From: Candidatus Helarchaeota archaeon
GTDB lineage: Archaea > Asgardarchaeota > Lokiarchaeia > Helarchaeales > JABXJV01
Direction: 5' to 3'
Assembly: GCA_013375355.1 (NCBI GenBank)
Contig: JABXJV010000276.1
Span: 19,467-83,466, forward strand
Length of the DNA: 64,000 nucleotides
Shown here: positions 48,923-57,327 of the stretch, piece after piece
How the letters are laid out: the number at the start of each line of letters is the position of its first letter
Position numbering within the stretch: position 1 is the first letter of the stretch
Made by a program: the position numbers and the translations under genes
The notes under the pieces: model-generated
Seen by the model: only the letters and a program-made list of their open reading frames with translations
Told to the model about the DNA's origin: nothing
The model's database searches: none

Positions 48923-49133
48923 AGTATTTTAACCACCATTTTGATTTTATAATTTTTTAATACTAGCTTCCACTTATAAAAAAATCGAGATTTTTTTTTG
49001 TCGCGCCTAGATTATCATTAAAATTCACTCAAATCTAGATTATGATCTAGTTAAGAAAATTTAAAATTTAAAAATTTATTATTGAAATGGTCATTACTGA
49101 TAAAAAATTGAAAATTATTGGATGTTACAATAT

Positions 49134-49619
49134 ATGGGTGAAAAAGTTACATGTGAAGCTCTTGTTGAAGGTGGCAAAGCCTCAGCCGGCCCTCCAATAG
49201 GACCAAAGTTAGGTTCGACTGGTGCGAATCTTTTACAAATAGTTAAGAAGATAAATGAGCTAACTAAAGAATACATAGGTCTCAAAGTTCCAGTTAAAAT
49301 AATCGTAGACACAGAAACTAAGGGATTCGAAGTTGAAGTCATGAGTCCTCCCACATCAGCACTGATTTTAAAAGAAATACCTGAAGCGGAAAAAGGAAGT
49401 GGTAATCCAAAGGAGGAAAAAGTAGGAGATCTTGATTTTTCTATAATAGTTTCAATAGCCAAAGCAAAACAAGAGCAGTTACTTGCAAAAGATCTTAAAA
49501 AAGCTATTAAGACAGTCTTAGGCACATGTGTAAGCCTGGGAGTAACTGTCGAAGGGGAAGACCCAAGAGATATTCAAAAAGCCATTGATCAAAATCAATA
49601 TGATTCCCAAATTGTATAA
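49134..49619 (+). CDS. rpl11: Ribosomal protein L11
   Basis: 161 residues: CEALVEGGKASAGPPIGPKL with the rRNA/EF-binding N-domain, PPTSALILKE, and AKAKQEQLLAKDLKKAIKTV for the C-domain. I take ATG 49134 rather than 49122, since homologues start near GEKVTCEALVEGG. First gene of the stalk cluster L11-L1-L10-L12. Confidence 0.95.
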   Translation: MGEKVTCEALVEGGKASAGPPIGPKLGSTGANLLQIVKKINELTKEYIGLKVPVKIIVDTETKGFEVEVMSPPTSALILKEIPEAEKGSGNPKEEKVGDLDFSIIVSIAKAKQEQLLAKDLKKAIKTVLGTCVSLGVTVEGEDPRDIQKAIDQNQYDSQIV

Positions 49620-49717
49620 AAAATTCAATTTTTCCTTGTTATGATTTTTTAAAAATATTTAATAAGATTAATTTTTTTTACTAAATAAACTAATAATAAA
49701 ACAGACTGGTGTGATTG

Positions 49718-50389
49718 ATGTCTGTAACTACTGAAAATGTTAATATCGCCCTTGAAGAGATAAAGAAAAAATCCAAGCCGAGAAAATTCACTCAAACAAT
49801 TGATGTTGCGATTAATTTAAAAGAATTGGATTTAAATCAACCACAAAATAGATTAAATGCCGAAATTACCCTTCCACACCCAATTAAAGATGTAAAAATT
49901 TGCGTAATTGCTCAAGGCGATCTGGCTTTAAGAGCTGAAAAAGCTGGAGCAGATAAGATTATAGATAAAGAAGAATTAGGGCGTCTTGGTAGTGACAGAA
50001 AGTCAGCTAAGAAGATTGCTAAGATTTTTGATTATTTTATTGTGGGTATCGACTTAATGCCAAATGTTGGACGTTTTTTAGGACCAGTTTTGGGACCACT
50101 TGGAAAAATGCCGCTGGCTCCTCCAAAAGGTGCTGGAATTATAAATCCAAAATCAGATCTTACGGCAATTTTAGAGAAATACAAAAAAACTATTAGATTT
50201 CGAATGAAAAAGAACCCCGTTATTCTAACTGCAATTGGTAATGAAAAAATGGAACCTAAAGAAATATTTGAAAATCTTCAAGTTTTAATGAACTATTTAG
50301 AAGAAATTTTAGAGAAAGGTTTACGAAACATTAAATCAATATTTATTAAAGCGACAATGAGCTCCCCCGTGAAAATAAACCTGAGGTAA
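49718..50389 (+). CDS. rpl1: Ribosomal protein L1
   Basis: 223 residues of the archaeal L1 protuberance: KFTQTIDVAINLKELDLNQP, DYFIVGIDLMPNVGRFLGP, LGPLGKMPLAPPKGAGI and the last strand ATMSSPVKINLR. GGTG lies 5 nt before the ATG. Archaeal L1 often represses its own operon through an L1-like hairpin near its start; I could not define one here. rpl10 starts 5 nt after it. Confidence 0.95.
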   Translation: MSVTTENVNIALEEIKKKSKPRKFTQTIDVAINLKELDLNQPQNRLNAEITLPHPIKDVKICVIAQGDLALRAEKAGADKIIDKEELGRLGSDRKSAKKIAKIFDYFIVGIDLMPNVGRFLGPVLGPLGKMPLAPPKGAGIINPKSDLTAILEKYKKTIRFRMKKNPVILTAIGNEKMEPKEIFENLQVLMNYLEEILEKGLRNIKSIFIKATMSSPVKINLR

Positions 50390-50394
50390 TAAGA

Positions 50395-51381
50395 ATGTCT
50401 ATAGCAGACAAGAAAAGAATACCACAGCAAAAGTTAGAAACAGTTAAGGAACTAACTAAACTGATAGAAAGCTATCCAATTATTGGCCTATGTAAAATGG
50501 AAAAAATTCCGTCAAAACAACTTCAGATTATTAGGAAAAAACTTCGAAATACTGCAGTAATACGCATGGCTAAAAGTCGATTAATCAAATTTGCATTTGA
50601 AAAATTTGGAGATAAAACAGGATATAAAGAATTAATGGATAAAATGAAGGGTTCCACAGCTCTCATTTTTACAAATCTGAATATTTTTAAATTAGTAAAG
50701 ATATTAAATGATAATAAAGCTCAAGCTCCTGCAAAATCTGGCGATATAGCTCCAGATGATATTATTATTCCTGAAAAAGATACGGGATTTCCTCCAGGTC
50801 CAGTCATAAGTGAATTAAATTCAGTGGGATTGCAGACAAAAGTACAATCAGGTACTATTCATATAAAGGAGGAAAAAGTCATTGCTAAAAAGGGAGACGA
50901 AATTTCATTACAATTAGCTATTGTATTAACAAAACTTAACATCTTTCCAATGCAAGTTGGATTATCATTATATACAGCCTTCGATAACGGAGCATTATTA
51001 AAAGATGATGATCTTCAAGTAGATTTTAGCGAAATAATTGAACAATTGAAGTTGGCTCATGCATCTGCTTTCAATATATCATTAGAAATTACATTCCCAA
51101 ATAAGGAAAATATTACACAACTTCTACTCAAAGCTCATCAACAAGCCAAGTCAGTAATAACAAGTGCACCAGTTTTTGAAAAAGAATTTATAAAGGATAT
51201 TTTATTTAAAGCTTATAACAATTCGAACATAATATTATCAAAAATTCTAGAAAATGATCCTAACGCGCTACCAATAGAAATGCCGACACAAACTAAAGAT
51301 ATTGAAAAGGAAAAAGAAAAAGAAAAGGAAAAACCACCCGAAGAAACGAGTACAGGCGGATTAGGTAATTTATTTAAATAA
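50395..51381 (+). CDS. rpl10: Ribosomal protein L10 (stalk base P0)
   Basis: 328 residues: N-terminal rRNA-binding domain (VIRMAKSRLIKFAFEKFG), archaeal insertion (GDIAPDDIIIPEKDTGFPPG), helical region that binds L12 dimers, and an acidic/Lys-rich tail ending TGGLGNLFK. The GLGxLF end matches the L12 tail and is the factor-recruiting motif of archaeal/eukaryotic stalks. Confidence 0.96.
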   Translation: MSIADKKRIPQQKLETVKELTKLIESYPIIGLCKMEKIPSKQLQIIRKKLRNTAVIRMAKSRLIKFAFEKFGDKTGYKELMDKMKGSTALIFTNLNIFKLVKILNDNKAQAPAKSGDIAPDDIIIPEKDTGFPPGPVISELNSVGLQTKVQSGTIHIKEEKVIAKKGDEISLQLAIVLTKLNIFPMQVGLSLYTAFDNGALLKDDDLQVDFSEIIEQLKLAHASAFNISLEITFPNKENITQLLLKAHQQAKSVITSAPVFEKEFIKDILFKAYNNSNIILSKILENDPNALPIEMPTQTKDIEKEKEKEKEKPPEETSTGGLGNLFK

Positions 51382-51393
51382 GGAGGTATTGAA

Positions 51394-51681
51394 ATGGAAT
51401 ATATATATGGCTCTTTATTGCTTCATAAAGCTGGTAAAGAAGTTAACGAAGAAAATTTAAAAAAAGTTATGACAGCAGCTGGAATAACCCCCGACACCGG
51501 AAGGATTAAAGCGGTTACCGCAGCTTTAGAAGGTGTTAATATAGAAGACGCCTTAAGCAGTGCACAGTCTATGCCCATAGTTCAAGCCACAGCTACTGAA
51601 GCACCAAAAAAGAAAAAGAAAGAAGAAAAGAAAGAAGAGAAGAAAGAGGAAGCGACTGGATTAGGTGCACTTTTCGGTTAA
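51394..51681 (+). CDS. rpl12: Ribosomal protein L12 (P1/P2 type)
   Basis: 95 residues: N-terminal dimerisation domain ([20 protein letters not shown]), Ala-rich hinge, Lys/Glu repeat and the end TGLGALFG. It starts with a strong AGGAGGT at 51381-51387, 6 nt before the ATG, as expected for a protein needed in several copies per ribosome. Confidence 0.96.
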   Translation: MEYIYGSLLLHKAGKEVNEENLKKVMTAAGITPDTGRIKAVTAALEGVNIEDALSSAQSMPIVQATATEAPKKKKKEEKKEEKKEEATGLGALFG

Positions 51682-52095
51682 TTCAGTTTTAATATGAGAA
51701 TAATAATTTTTTAAATATTTTTAAATTATTTCGTATTTTCTAGCTCTTCTTTTCTTTTTCTCTAAAACCCTTATGATTTAAGTGGTTTTTTTTCAATTTG
51801 TTACTCTTTTTAAGGTTAGATTTTTTGTATGTATTATAAAAGATACTTAAATCCTAAACTTTTTTATTAATTAAAAAGTAAATTTGTTTTCTGTAGTTCT
51901 GATATTGTCTTACATTATTATTTAAAGTAAAAATTAGTATAACTATCGAATTTAAAAATTATTTAACAAAATATAAATAAAGAATGCAAATAATAAATGA
52001 CATATTAGAAAATTTGTCTGTTCATTTAATAACATTCCTTTATTTAGATAACTATAGAGAATTATATTTGCCGATTAATAAAAGAGGTTTTTAAA
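51682..52095. other. Intergenic region after the stalk operon
   Basis: AT-rich. Pyrimidine-rich runs at 51740-51770 and 51786-51800 fit transcription end after rpl12. The last bases, AAAGAGG at 52081-52087, are the ribosome-binding site of the next gene. No open frame or RNA fold that I can support. Confidence 0.35.
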
Positions 52096-53892
52096 ATTCC
52101 AAGAGGCATTGTCCTTGTTAGATGGGATGATAAGATAGGTATTGTCCTTGAAGGAAAATATCCTAATGTTTCTATTTCTGAAGATCAATTATTAAGAATA
52201 TTTACTACGCATGCAATGGGCGGGGGCGAGGCTGGCTTTCTCTCTATGATGATAGAAGGCTTAAATATTTGTTCTTATTATACAGGCCTCCCAGAAGAAG
52301 GTAAAGATCAATTTTATGTCGCTTTAATACTAGAAGATACTGAAGATCCAAGTATCTATGAAGAATCATTGGTAGAAACTATTTATGAAATAGTTGAACA
52401 ACGAAAAAAACCAAATTTTAATGATATTCTGAAAAGTTATTTTGAAAAAATTCCTAAGTTTTTAACTTTAGTAGATAGTCAAAGGTTTTCTTTCATATTC
52501 AAAAATCCAACCCGAATATTAATTTTAAGAAAATTAACTGAAGGAGCAATAATTAAAGAAGTTCTACGTAAATGGCTTAGTGATAGGGTAGGTGAAGATG
52601 TCCTAGATTTAGATGGATTATTAATGCCTTTTTTCAAATCTAATATTTTAAAGGAATTTAAAATCCCAACTGAAGTAAGCCCAGAGACTGAATGCTTATT
52701 TTTAATAAAAGATGTATTTTTTATGAGAGTTCCTGTTGAAAAAATGATTAAACAATTTGGAAAGAAAGCTAAAGTTAAAAAGCCAATTTTTAGGAGTTAC
52801 AGGGAGGAAGTTCAAAGGTTTTTTAAAAAGTATAAATTAGAGGAAAAAGATACCAAAGAATGTTCAAAATTATTTTCAGATCCCGATTCATATTCTATAA
52901 TTTCAGCTTTAAGACAAAATTTTCAAGAGAAAGAAGCTCTTGTTCAATCTGTTAAACTTAATTTACCAAGCGTAGATTCAATATTAAGAGCTCTTAAAAA
53001 AATAAATATGGTAAAAGAAATAAAAGAAAAAGATGGTAAGGAAATTATTTATTTATTGAATGACATAGCTTATCCCACATTTTTCCCAGAATACATGGTA
53101 GATTCAATTCGTAGAAGGTGGGGCGAACGAAATATCTCCCAAAATCTTGCATTAAAACATTTACAACTTATAAGAGGTATATTTCAAGGATTATCACCTG
53201 AAGTAGCAATGTTTGGGACTAGAGCTGCAATGTTGATGAAAAAAGAGGAAGAAGAATTAGCTTCTAAAGAAAAAGCAAAAGTAAAAATTAAAGTACCTGC
53301 AAAACCAAAAGTCAAAAAGAAAGCTATAGTAAAACCCAAGGCTAAGCGTGTTGTAAAAGTTAAGCCAAAACCTAAATTACCTAGGGTTAAGCCAATTCTT
53401 GATAGAAAACAGATTGTACAACTCAAAAAGGATCAAAAAGATGAATTAGTTAAAGTTAAAAGAGCAATCAAAAACAAATTATTCGATGTTGCACTTGCAC
53501 CTCTCGAAAGAGCTAAAAAAATTGGAATGCAACTCGTCGAAATTAAAGAAGAAGGGGCAGAAGAAGAATTACAAAAAATCCTAATTTTAGAAAAAGAAAT
53601 TCATAAAAAATTAAAGATAGAAAAGAAAGAGGAAGCTAAGAAAGCTCCAGTAAAAAAGGAGATAATTGAGATCTCAGAAGAAGAGAAAATCAGTCTTAGA
53701 GAAGAAAGAAAAAAAGTAATGGAGGGAGCTGATGGGGCTATTGATAAAGAAAATTTCAATGACGGAGTGAGATTTTTAGAAAGAGCGGCTATAATTTCGG
53801 AACAATTAGGGGAAATAAAATTAGCAGACGAGATTTGGACAAAAGTGAGGCAAATCCGCCAACTGATAAAAAAAGAATCTAATGTTTCCTAA
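52096..53892 (+). CDS. Large Lys-rich protein with longin/roadblock-like N-terminus, ATT start
   Basis: 598 residues if it starts at ATT 52096; the first ATGs (52211 and 52216) would cut into a well-formed start, PRGIVLVRWDDKIGIVLEGK, typical of an N-terminal alpha/beta (longin or roadblock-like) module. AAAGAGG is 8 nt before the ATT. Residues 150-330 are helical with winged-helix-like repeats; 360-415 form a Lys/Pro-rich basic linker (PKVKKKAIVKPKAK); 415-598 hold two related helical hairpins (LFDVALAPLERAKKIGMQLV and FNDGVRFLERAAIISEQLG). No enzyme motif. Likely an Asgard-type adaptor; function unknown. Confidence 0.7.
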   Translation: MPRGIVLVRWDDKIGIVLEGKYPNVSISEDQLLRIFTTHAMGGGEAGFLSMMIEGLNICSYYTGLPEEGKDQFYVALILEDTEDPSIYEESLVETIYEIVEQRKKPNFNDILKSYFEKIPKFLTLVDSQRFSFIFKNPTRILILRKLTEGAIIKEVLRKWLSDRVGEDVLDLDGLLMPFFKSNILKEFKIPTEVSPETECLFLIKDVFFMRVPVEKMIKQFGKKAKVKKPIFRSYREEVQRFFKKYKLEEKDTKECSKLFSDPDSYSIISALRQNFQEKEALVQSVKLNLPSVDSILRALKKINMVKEIKEKDGKEIIYLLNDIAYPTFFPEYMVDSIRRRWGERNISQNLALKHLQLIRGIFQGLSPEVAMFGTRAAMLMKKEEEELASKEKAKVKIKVPAKPKVKKKAIVKPKAKRVVKVKPKPKLPRVKPILDRKQIVQLKKDQKDELVKVKRAIKNKLFDVALAPLERAKKIGMQLVEIKEEGAEEELQKILILEKEIHKKLKIEKKEEAKKAPVKKEIIEISEEEKISLREERKKVMEGADGAIDKENFNDGVRFLERAAIISEQLGEIKLADEIWTKVRQIRQLIKKESNVS

Positions 53893-53967
53893 TAATTCAA
53901 TATATAAATCCCTTATTTTAAGAAATATGATTTTTAACCCAATCTTTTGATTTGATTATTTTCATTT

Positions 53968-54042
53968 TCATTTTAGGCAATCTGAAGGGTCGATTTCGCA
54001 AAATAACTCGTAAGTTGGACAAGGATAGCGTCTGGTAGCCAT
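53968..54042 (-). CDS. Possible 24-aa cysteine-containing peptide
   Basis: ATG 54040-54042 opens MATRRYPCPTYELFCEIDPS followed by DCLK and a stop. Three cysteines (C8, C15, C23) look like metal ligands. The stretch is clearly less AT-rich than its 338-bp gap, which suggests selection, either as a tiny protein or as RNA. Confidence 0.3.
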   Translation of the reverse strand: MATRRYPCPTYELFCEIDPSDCLK

Positions 54043-54230
54043 TTTTTTGAATGTTTTAGATATTGAGTTTGCCATACACATTATTTACAGTCCAATATAT
54101 AAACTCCCTTAAAGAATTAATATTCTATTTTTATTTAATTTGTTTAAAATATGTTTTTTAACCTCTTTTTTACCCTAAATTCATTTAAGATTGAAAGTCT
54201 TATATTGATAAATATATTATTAATTAGTAT

Positions 54231-54758
54231 ATGGTCAAATCAATAAAGAAAAAGAAATCATCTATAGAATTGGGGATAATTAATAAATTAAAAAAGGAAG
54301 AAAAATTTATTGAATGGATTATTGCTGAATATGTCGTTAGCGTAAATTCTAAATGGCACAGTTACGATTTTCCAAGTTCACAGTTAACAAAATTAGTATT
54401 AAAGATCTTAAATAAACCAAAGACGAAATTTTCTATAAATCATAGACTAGTAAAAGAAATTTTGAAAAAATGGGAGAAGAAAGGGATTTGTATATACGTA
54501 GTAGCAACGAAATACGCTCATTGCAGAGGAAAGACAAAATTAATTTACAGATTTACTGATAACGGACTTAAAAAAATTAAAGAATTGATCATTGATATGA
54601 TAATAAATTCGATAAAAGGAGATGATTCTTTATTGTTAAAATTATCTGAAAAGGAAATTATGAAAACGCGTGAAAAGATTTTGGATGATTTTCTATTCGA
54701 CTTTCAAGAAAGGATTGAATCTTTAGTTTCAACAGGCGAAATAGATAATAATGAATAA
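54231..54758 (+). CDS. Hypothetical protein with winged-helix-like core
   Basis: 175 residues. A basic start, then helices and a wing-like pair (VKEILKKWEKKGICIYVVAT, then KLIYRFTDNGLKKIKELI). This resembles transcriptional regulators with a winged helix but no family is recognised. 18 bp before the methyltransferase gene. Confidence 0.55.
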   Translation: MVKSIKKKKSSIELGIINKLKKEEKFIEWIIAEYVVSVNSKWHSYDFPSSQLTKLVLKILNKPKTKFSINHRLVKEILKKWEKKGICIYVVATKYAHCRGKTKLIYRFTDNGLKKIKELIIDMIINSIKGDDSLLLKLSEKEIMKTREKILDDFLFDFQERIESLVSTGEIDNNE

Positions 54759-54776
54759 GAGAAGAAATCTAGGAAA

Positions 54777-55331
54777 ATGAATTCAATTAAAAAAAAGTTT
54801 GATATTATTTCTAAATACAATCAAACAGCCAAACATTATGATAAGCGATACAATTCAATCCAAAATTTAAAATTTAATTCAATTTTTAAAAAAATGAAAG
54901 AATTCAAAACAAATATTGTTTTGGACTTAGGATGTGGAACAGGTCTTCTTTTTGATTTAATAAAAAATAACACCAATTTATTAGTAGGAATGGATATTTC
55001 AAAAAAAATGTTAAATATTGCATTAAAAAGGGAAAAAAATAATAATTTGCATCTAGTTTGTGCGGATGCCGATTTCCTTCCTTTTAGAAAAAATATATTT
55101 TCTACAATTTTTTCAATTACAGTCTTACAGAACCTCCCTAATCCAGTATTTTCAATAAATGAAGTTTCGCGAGTATGTAAAAACGGTGGATTAACAATTT
55201 TTACAATCTTAAAAAAAGGGTTGGAATTGAAAAAATTTGAAAATATGTTTAAAAAGACTAATTTGAAGGAAATTTTTACTTGGAATATGCAAGAAACTGA
55301 GGATTATGCTACCATAAGAAAAAAAATCTAA
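54777..55331 (+). CDS. Class I SAM-dependent methyltransferase
   Basis: 184 residues with NIVLDLGCGTGLLFDLI (SAM loop), GMDISKKMLNIALKR, CADADFLPFRKNIF and SITVLQNLPNP. This is the general small-molecule/UbiE-like group. The acceptor is unknown. The C-terminus is short for the family. Confidence 0.85.
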   Translation: MNSIKKKFDIISKYNQTAKHYDKRYNSIQNLKFNSIFKKMKEFKTNIVLDLGCGTGLLFDLIKNNTNLLVGMDISKKMLNIALKREKNNNLHLVCADADFLPFRKNIFSTIFSITVLQNLPNPVFSINEVSRVCKNGGLTIFTILKKGLELKKFENMFKKTNLKEIFTWNMQETEDYATIRKKI

Positions 55332-55421
55332 TTGTAACCTTTAAAAAATTGAGAAATCGATAAATTAAATAAATTGACTCTACTTATAGTTATTAAAAAA
55401 TATTAGAAGTTTTGAAAGATC

Positions 55422-55685
55422 ATGGGTAGAAGAAAGAGACAGAAAGTTGCTCGTAGACCTAGGAAAAGAATTCCAAAAGTCTTTGATTGTCCAATGTGTG
55501 GTACAAAATCTAGTGTTGTTATCGAGATTTTTAAACCACCCACTTTAGAAGGAATAGGGAGAGCCATCGTAACATGTGGAAATTGCCAATTAAAAGTAGA
55601 ATTAGACAATGTTACGTTCTTAGACGAACCAGTAGACGTTTACGGTCATTTCATTGATAAAATTTATGAAGAACAAGAAGCATAG
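55422..55685 (+). CDS. elf1: Transcription elongation factor Elf1-like
   Basis: 87 residues: MGRRKRQKVARRPRKRIPKV basic tail, then the zinc site CPMCGTKSSVVIEIF and CGNCQLKV. Elf1 bridges the RNA polymerase clamp in eukaryotes and occurs in some archaea including Asgards. The tail and cysteine spacing match. Single gene. Confidence 0.9.
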   Translation: MGRRKRQKVARRPRKRIPKVFDCPMCGTKSSVVIEIFKPPTLEGIGRAIVTCGNCQLKVELDNVTFLDEPVDVYGHFIDKIYEEQEA

Positions 55686-55723
55686 ATTCAAAAGCAATTT
55701 TAAAAATTGTATTCATTTTATAA

Positions 55724-57055
55724 TTATTTTAATTTTCTAGAAGAACGTATATCTCTTGCTTTTTTATTGAATTTTTTACGATTAACATCATCCCTAATTT
55801 TGGAAGATAATTTTGAAGCTTTAATATATAATTCAGCTGCTTTTGAAAACTCCCCAATTTTTAGATTTCTTCTTGCAGATTTTAATGTCTCTGCTCTTTC
55901 TAATACAGTTGGCAATTCTTCTTTTTCTTTTTCCGATATCTCTATTTTTATTTCTTTAATCTTAATCCTTTTTGCATAAATGAATAATGTAAAACCTATC
56001 CCAATAATTCCTATCATGCCCACAAAAAATGCTATTATTAAAGGTAGAAAATTTTGATTTTCTGAGATACTCAACCAATCAAACATATTCATCCATAATT
56101 TAGCGTTATCGAAAGATGGAAGACCAAATAAAAGCCCGAAATCAGAAGTATCATATGCAAAATACCATGGGGAGGCTAGGGTAATATTTTTATCTTTAGT
56201 TTTTATTATTCTTTCCATTCCCCTAGGAGCTATATCACTAAACATCATAGTTGAACCACAAAGTAATATCCTTGAGCTTGAAAATAGCTGAAATCCTGCA
56301 AGCCATATAGGGAGAATTGTTTCCGAAGCAGTTGTAGAAAGTGGATAAATGAAAGTTCCCAGATCTAATGTCCGTCCAGTTGCCATAATATTACTTGAAA
56401 AAATAAATGGGTTAATATCTATATGTGAGCCAAACATTAATACCGTATCAATCCCCATACCTACTGTATGTTGAGGAGAGAAACTAGCACCGGGGATTGG
56501 AATTTGATGTGTGTCACCTGCATAATAATATAACCATTGACTTACATCTCTAATAGTATGATTAAGATTAGTAAATTTGGCTTGGAACACACCTACAGCT
56601 TTTAAAATTTTATTTAATTCTGTATGATTTGGAATACTTTGATTCAATGGGTAGATATCTTCTACATATCCTTCACTCATAAGCAAAATTGAACCCCCCA
56701 TTAAAGCGAAAGTAGAAATGGTATTTAGTTCTTTTTCATCATATGTATCATTAATTCCAGGATTTCCTATAACTAAAATATCAACTCCTAGTAATCTTAA
56801 TGGAGTAATAGAAGAACCATTTCCAAGGACTCTTACTTGATATCGAGCAGACATATTCAATAAAGTAAGTGCTAGGATATAATTCCCTTTATATTCATCC
56901 AATCGGCAGAATTGTCCATGAGCTTCATCGAATAATATCACAACTTCGGAAGAGCTTGTATATTCTAAAGAAGTTGAGGATATTAAGGGAATTGTAAAGA
57001 GGAAAATTGCTGCTATTAAGATAATTCGTATTAGTCCTCTTCTTTTGGCTTTCAC
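55724..57055 (-). CDS. Secreted/membrane protein with GIFT/GATase-like domain
   Basis: 443 residues. A signal or anchor (LIRIILIAAIFLFTIPLIS), then an outside domain with VVILFDEAHGQFCRLDEYKG, LLGVDILVIGNPGIND and GGSILLMSEGYVED, which has the GATase1-like pattern shared by GldG, IFT52 and OST48. A membrane helix follows near residue 347-370 and a cytosolic helical tail (GEFSKAAELYIKASKLSSKI) of TPR/MIT type. A link to oligosaccharyltransferase OST48 is only a possibility. Confidence 0.7.
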   Translation of the reverse strand: MKAKRRGLIRIILIAAIFLFTIPLISSTSLEYTSSSEVVILFDEAHGQFCRLDEYKGNYILALTLLNMSARYQVRVLGNGSSITPLRLLGVDILVIGNPGINDTYDEKELNTISTFALMGGSILLMSEGYVEDIYPLNQSIPNHTELNKILKAVGVFQAKFTNLNHTIRDVSQWLYYYAGDTHQIPIPGASFSPQHTVGMGIDTVLMFGSHIDINPFIFSSNIMATGRTLDLGTFIYPLSTTASETILPIWLAGFQLFSSSRILLCGSTMMFSDIAPRGMERIIKTKDKNITLASPWYFAYDTSDFGLLFGLPSFDNAKLWMNMFDWLSISENQNFLPLIIAFFVGMIGIIGIGFTLFIYAKRIKIKEIKIEISEKEKEELPTVLERAETLKSARRNLKIGEFSKAAELYIKASKLSSKIRDDVNRKKFNKKARDIRSSRKLK

Positions 57056-57327
57056 AAAGATTTCCTCAATACTAATTTTGGAATGTATTATTTTTTTTAA
57101 TATGTCAATTATTTATAAAAATTAATTTTACTTTTCTGGTGCGAGTTAAAAAATAGGAATTAGGGTATATTAATCAAAGATAATTATTTTTGTCGGAAGT
57201 AATATATGGGAAAACCGAAAATTTAATCTATTTTTGAAAGGATAATATTTTAATTATTTATTTATTTGAATATATTGTTATTTTTTAAAAATTATTTTAT
57301 ATTTCTAAAAAAATATAAAGTATTTGT

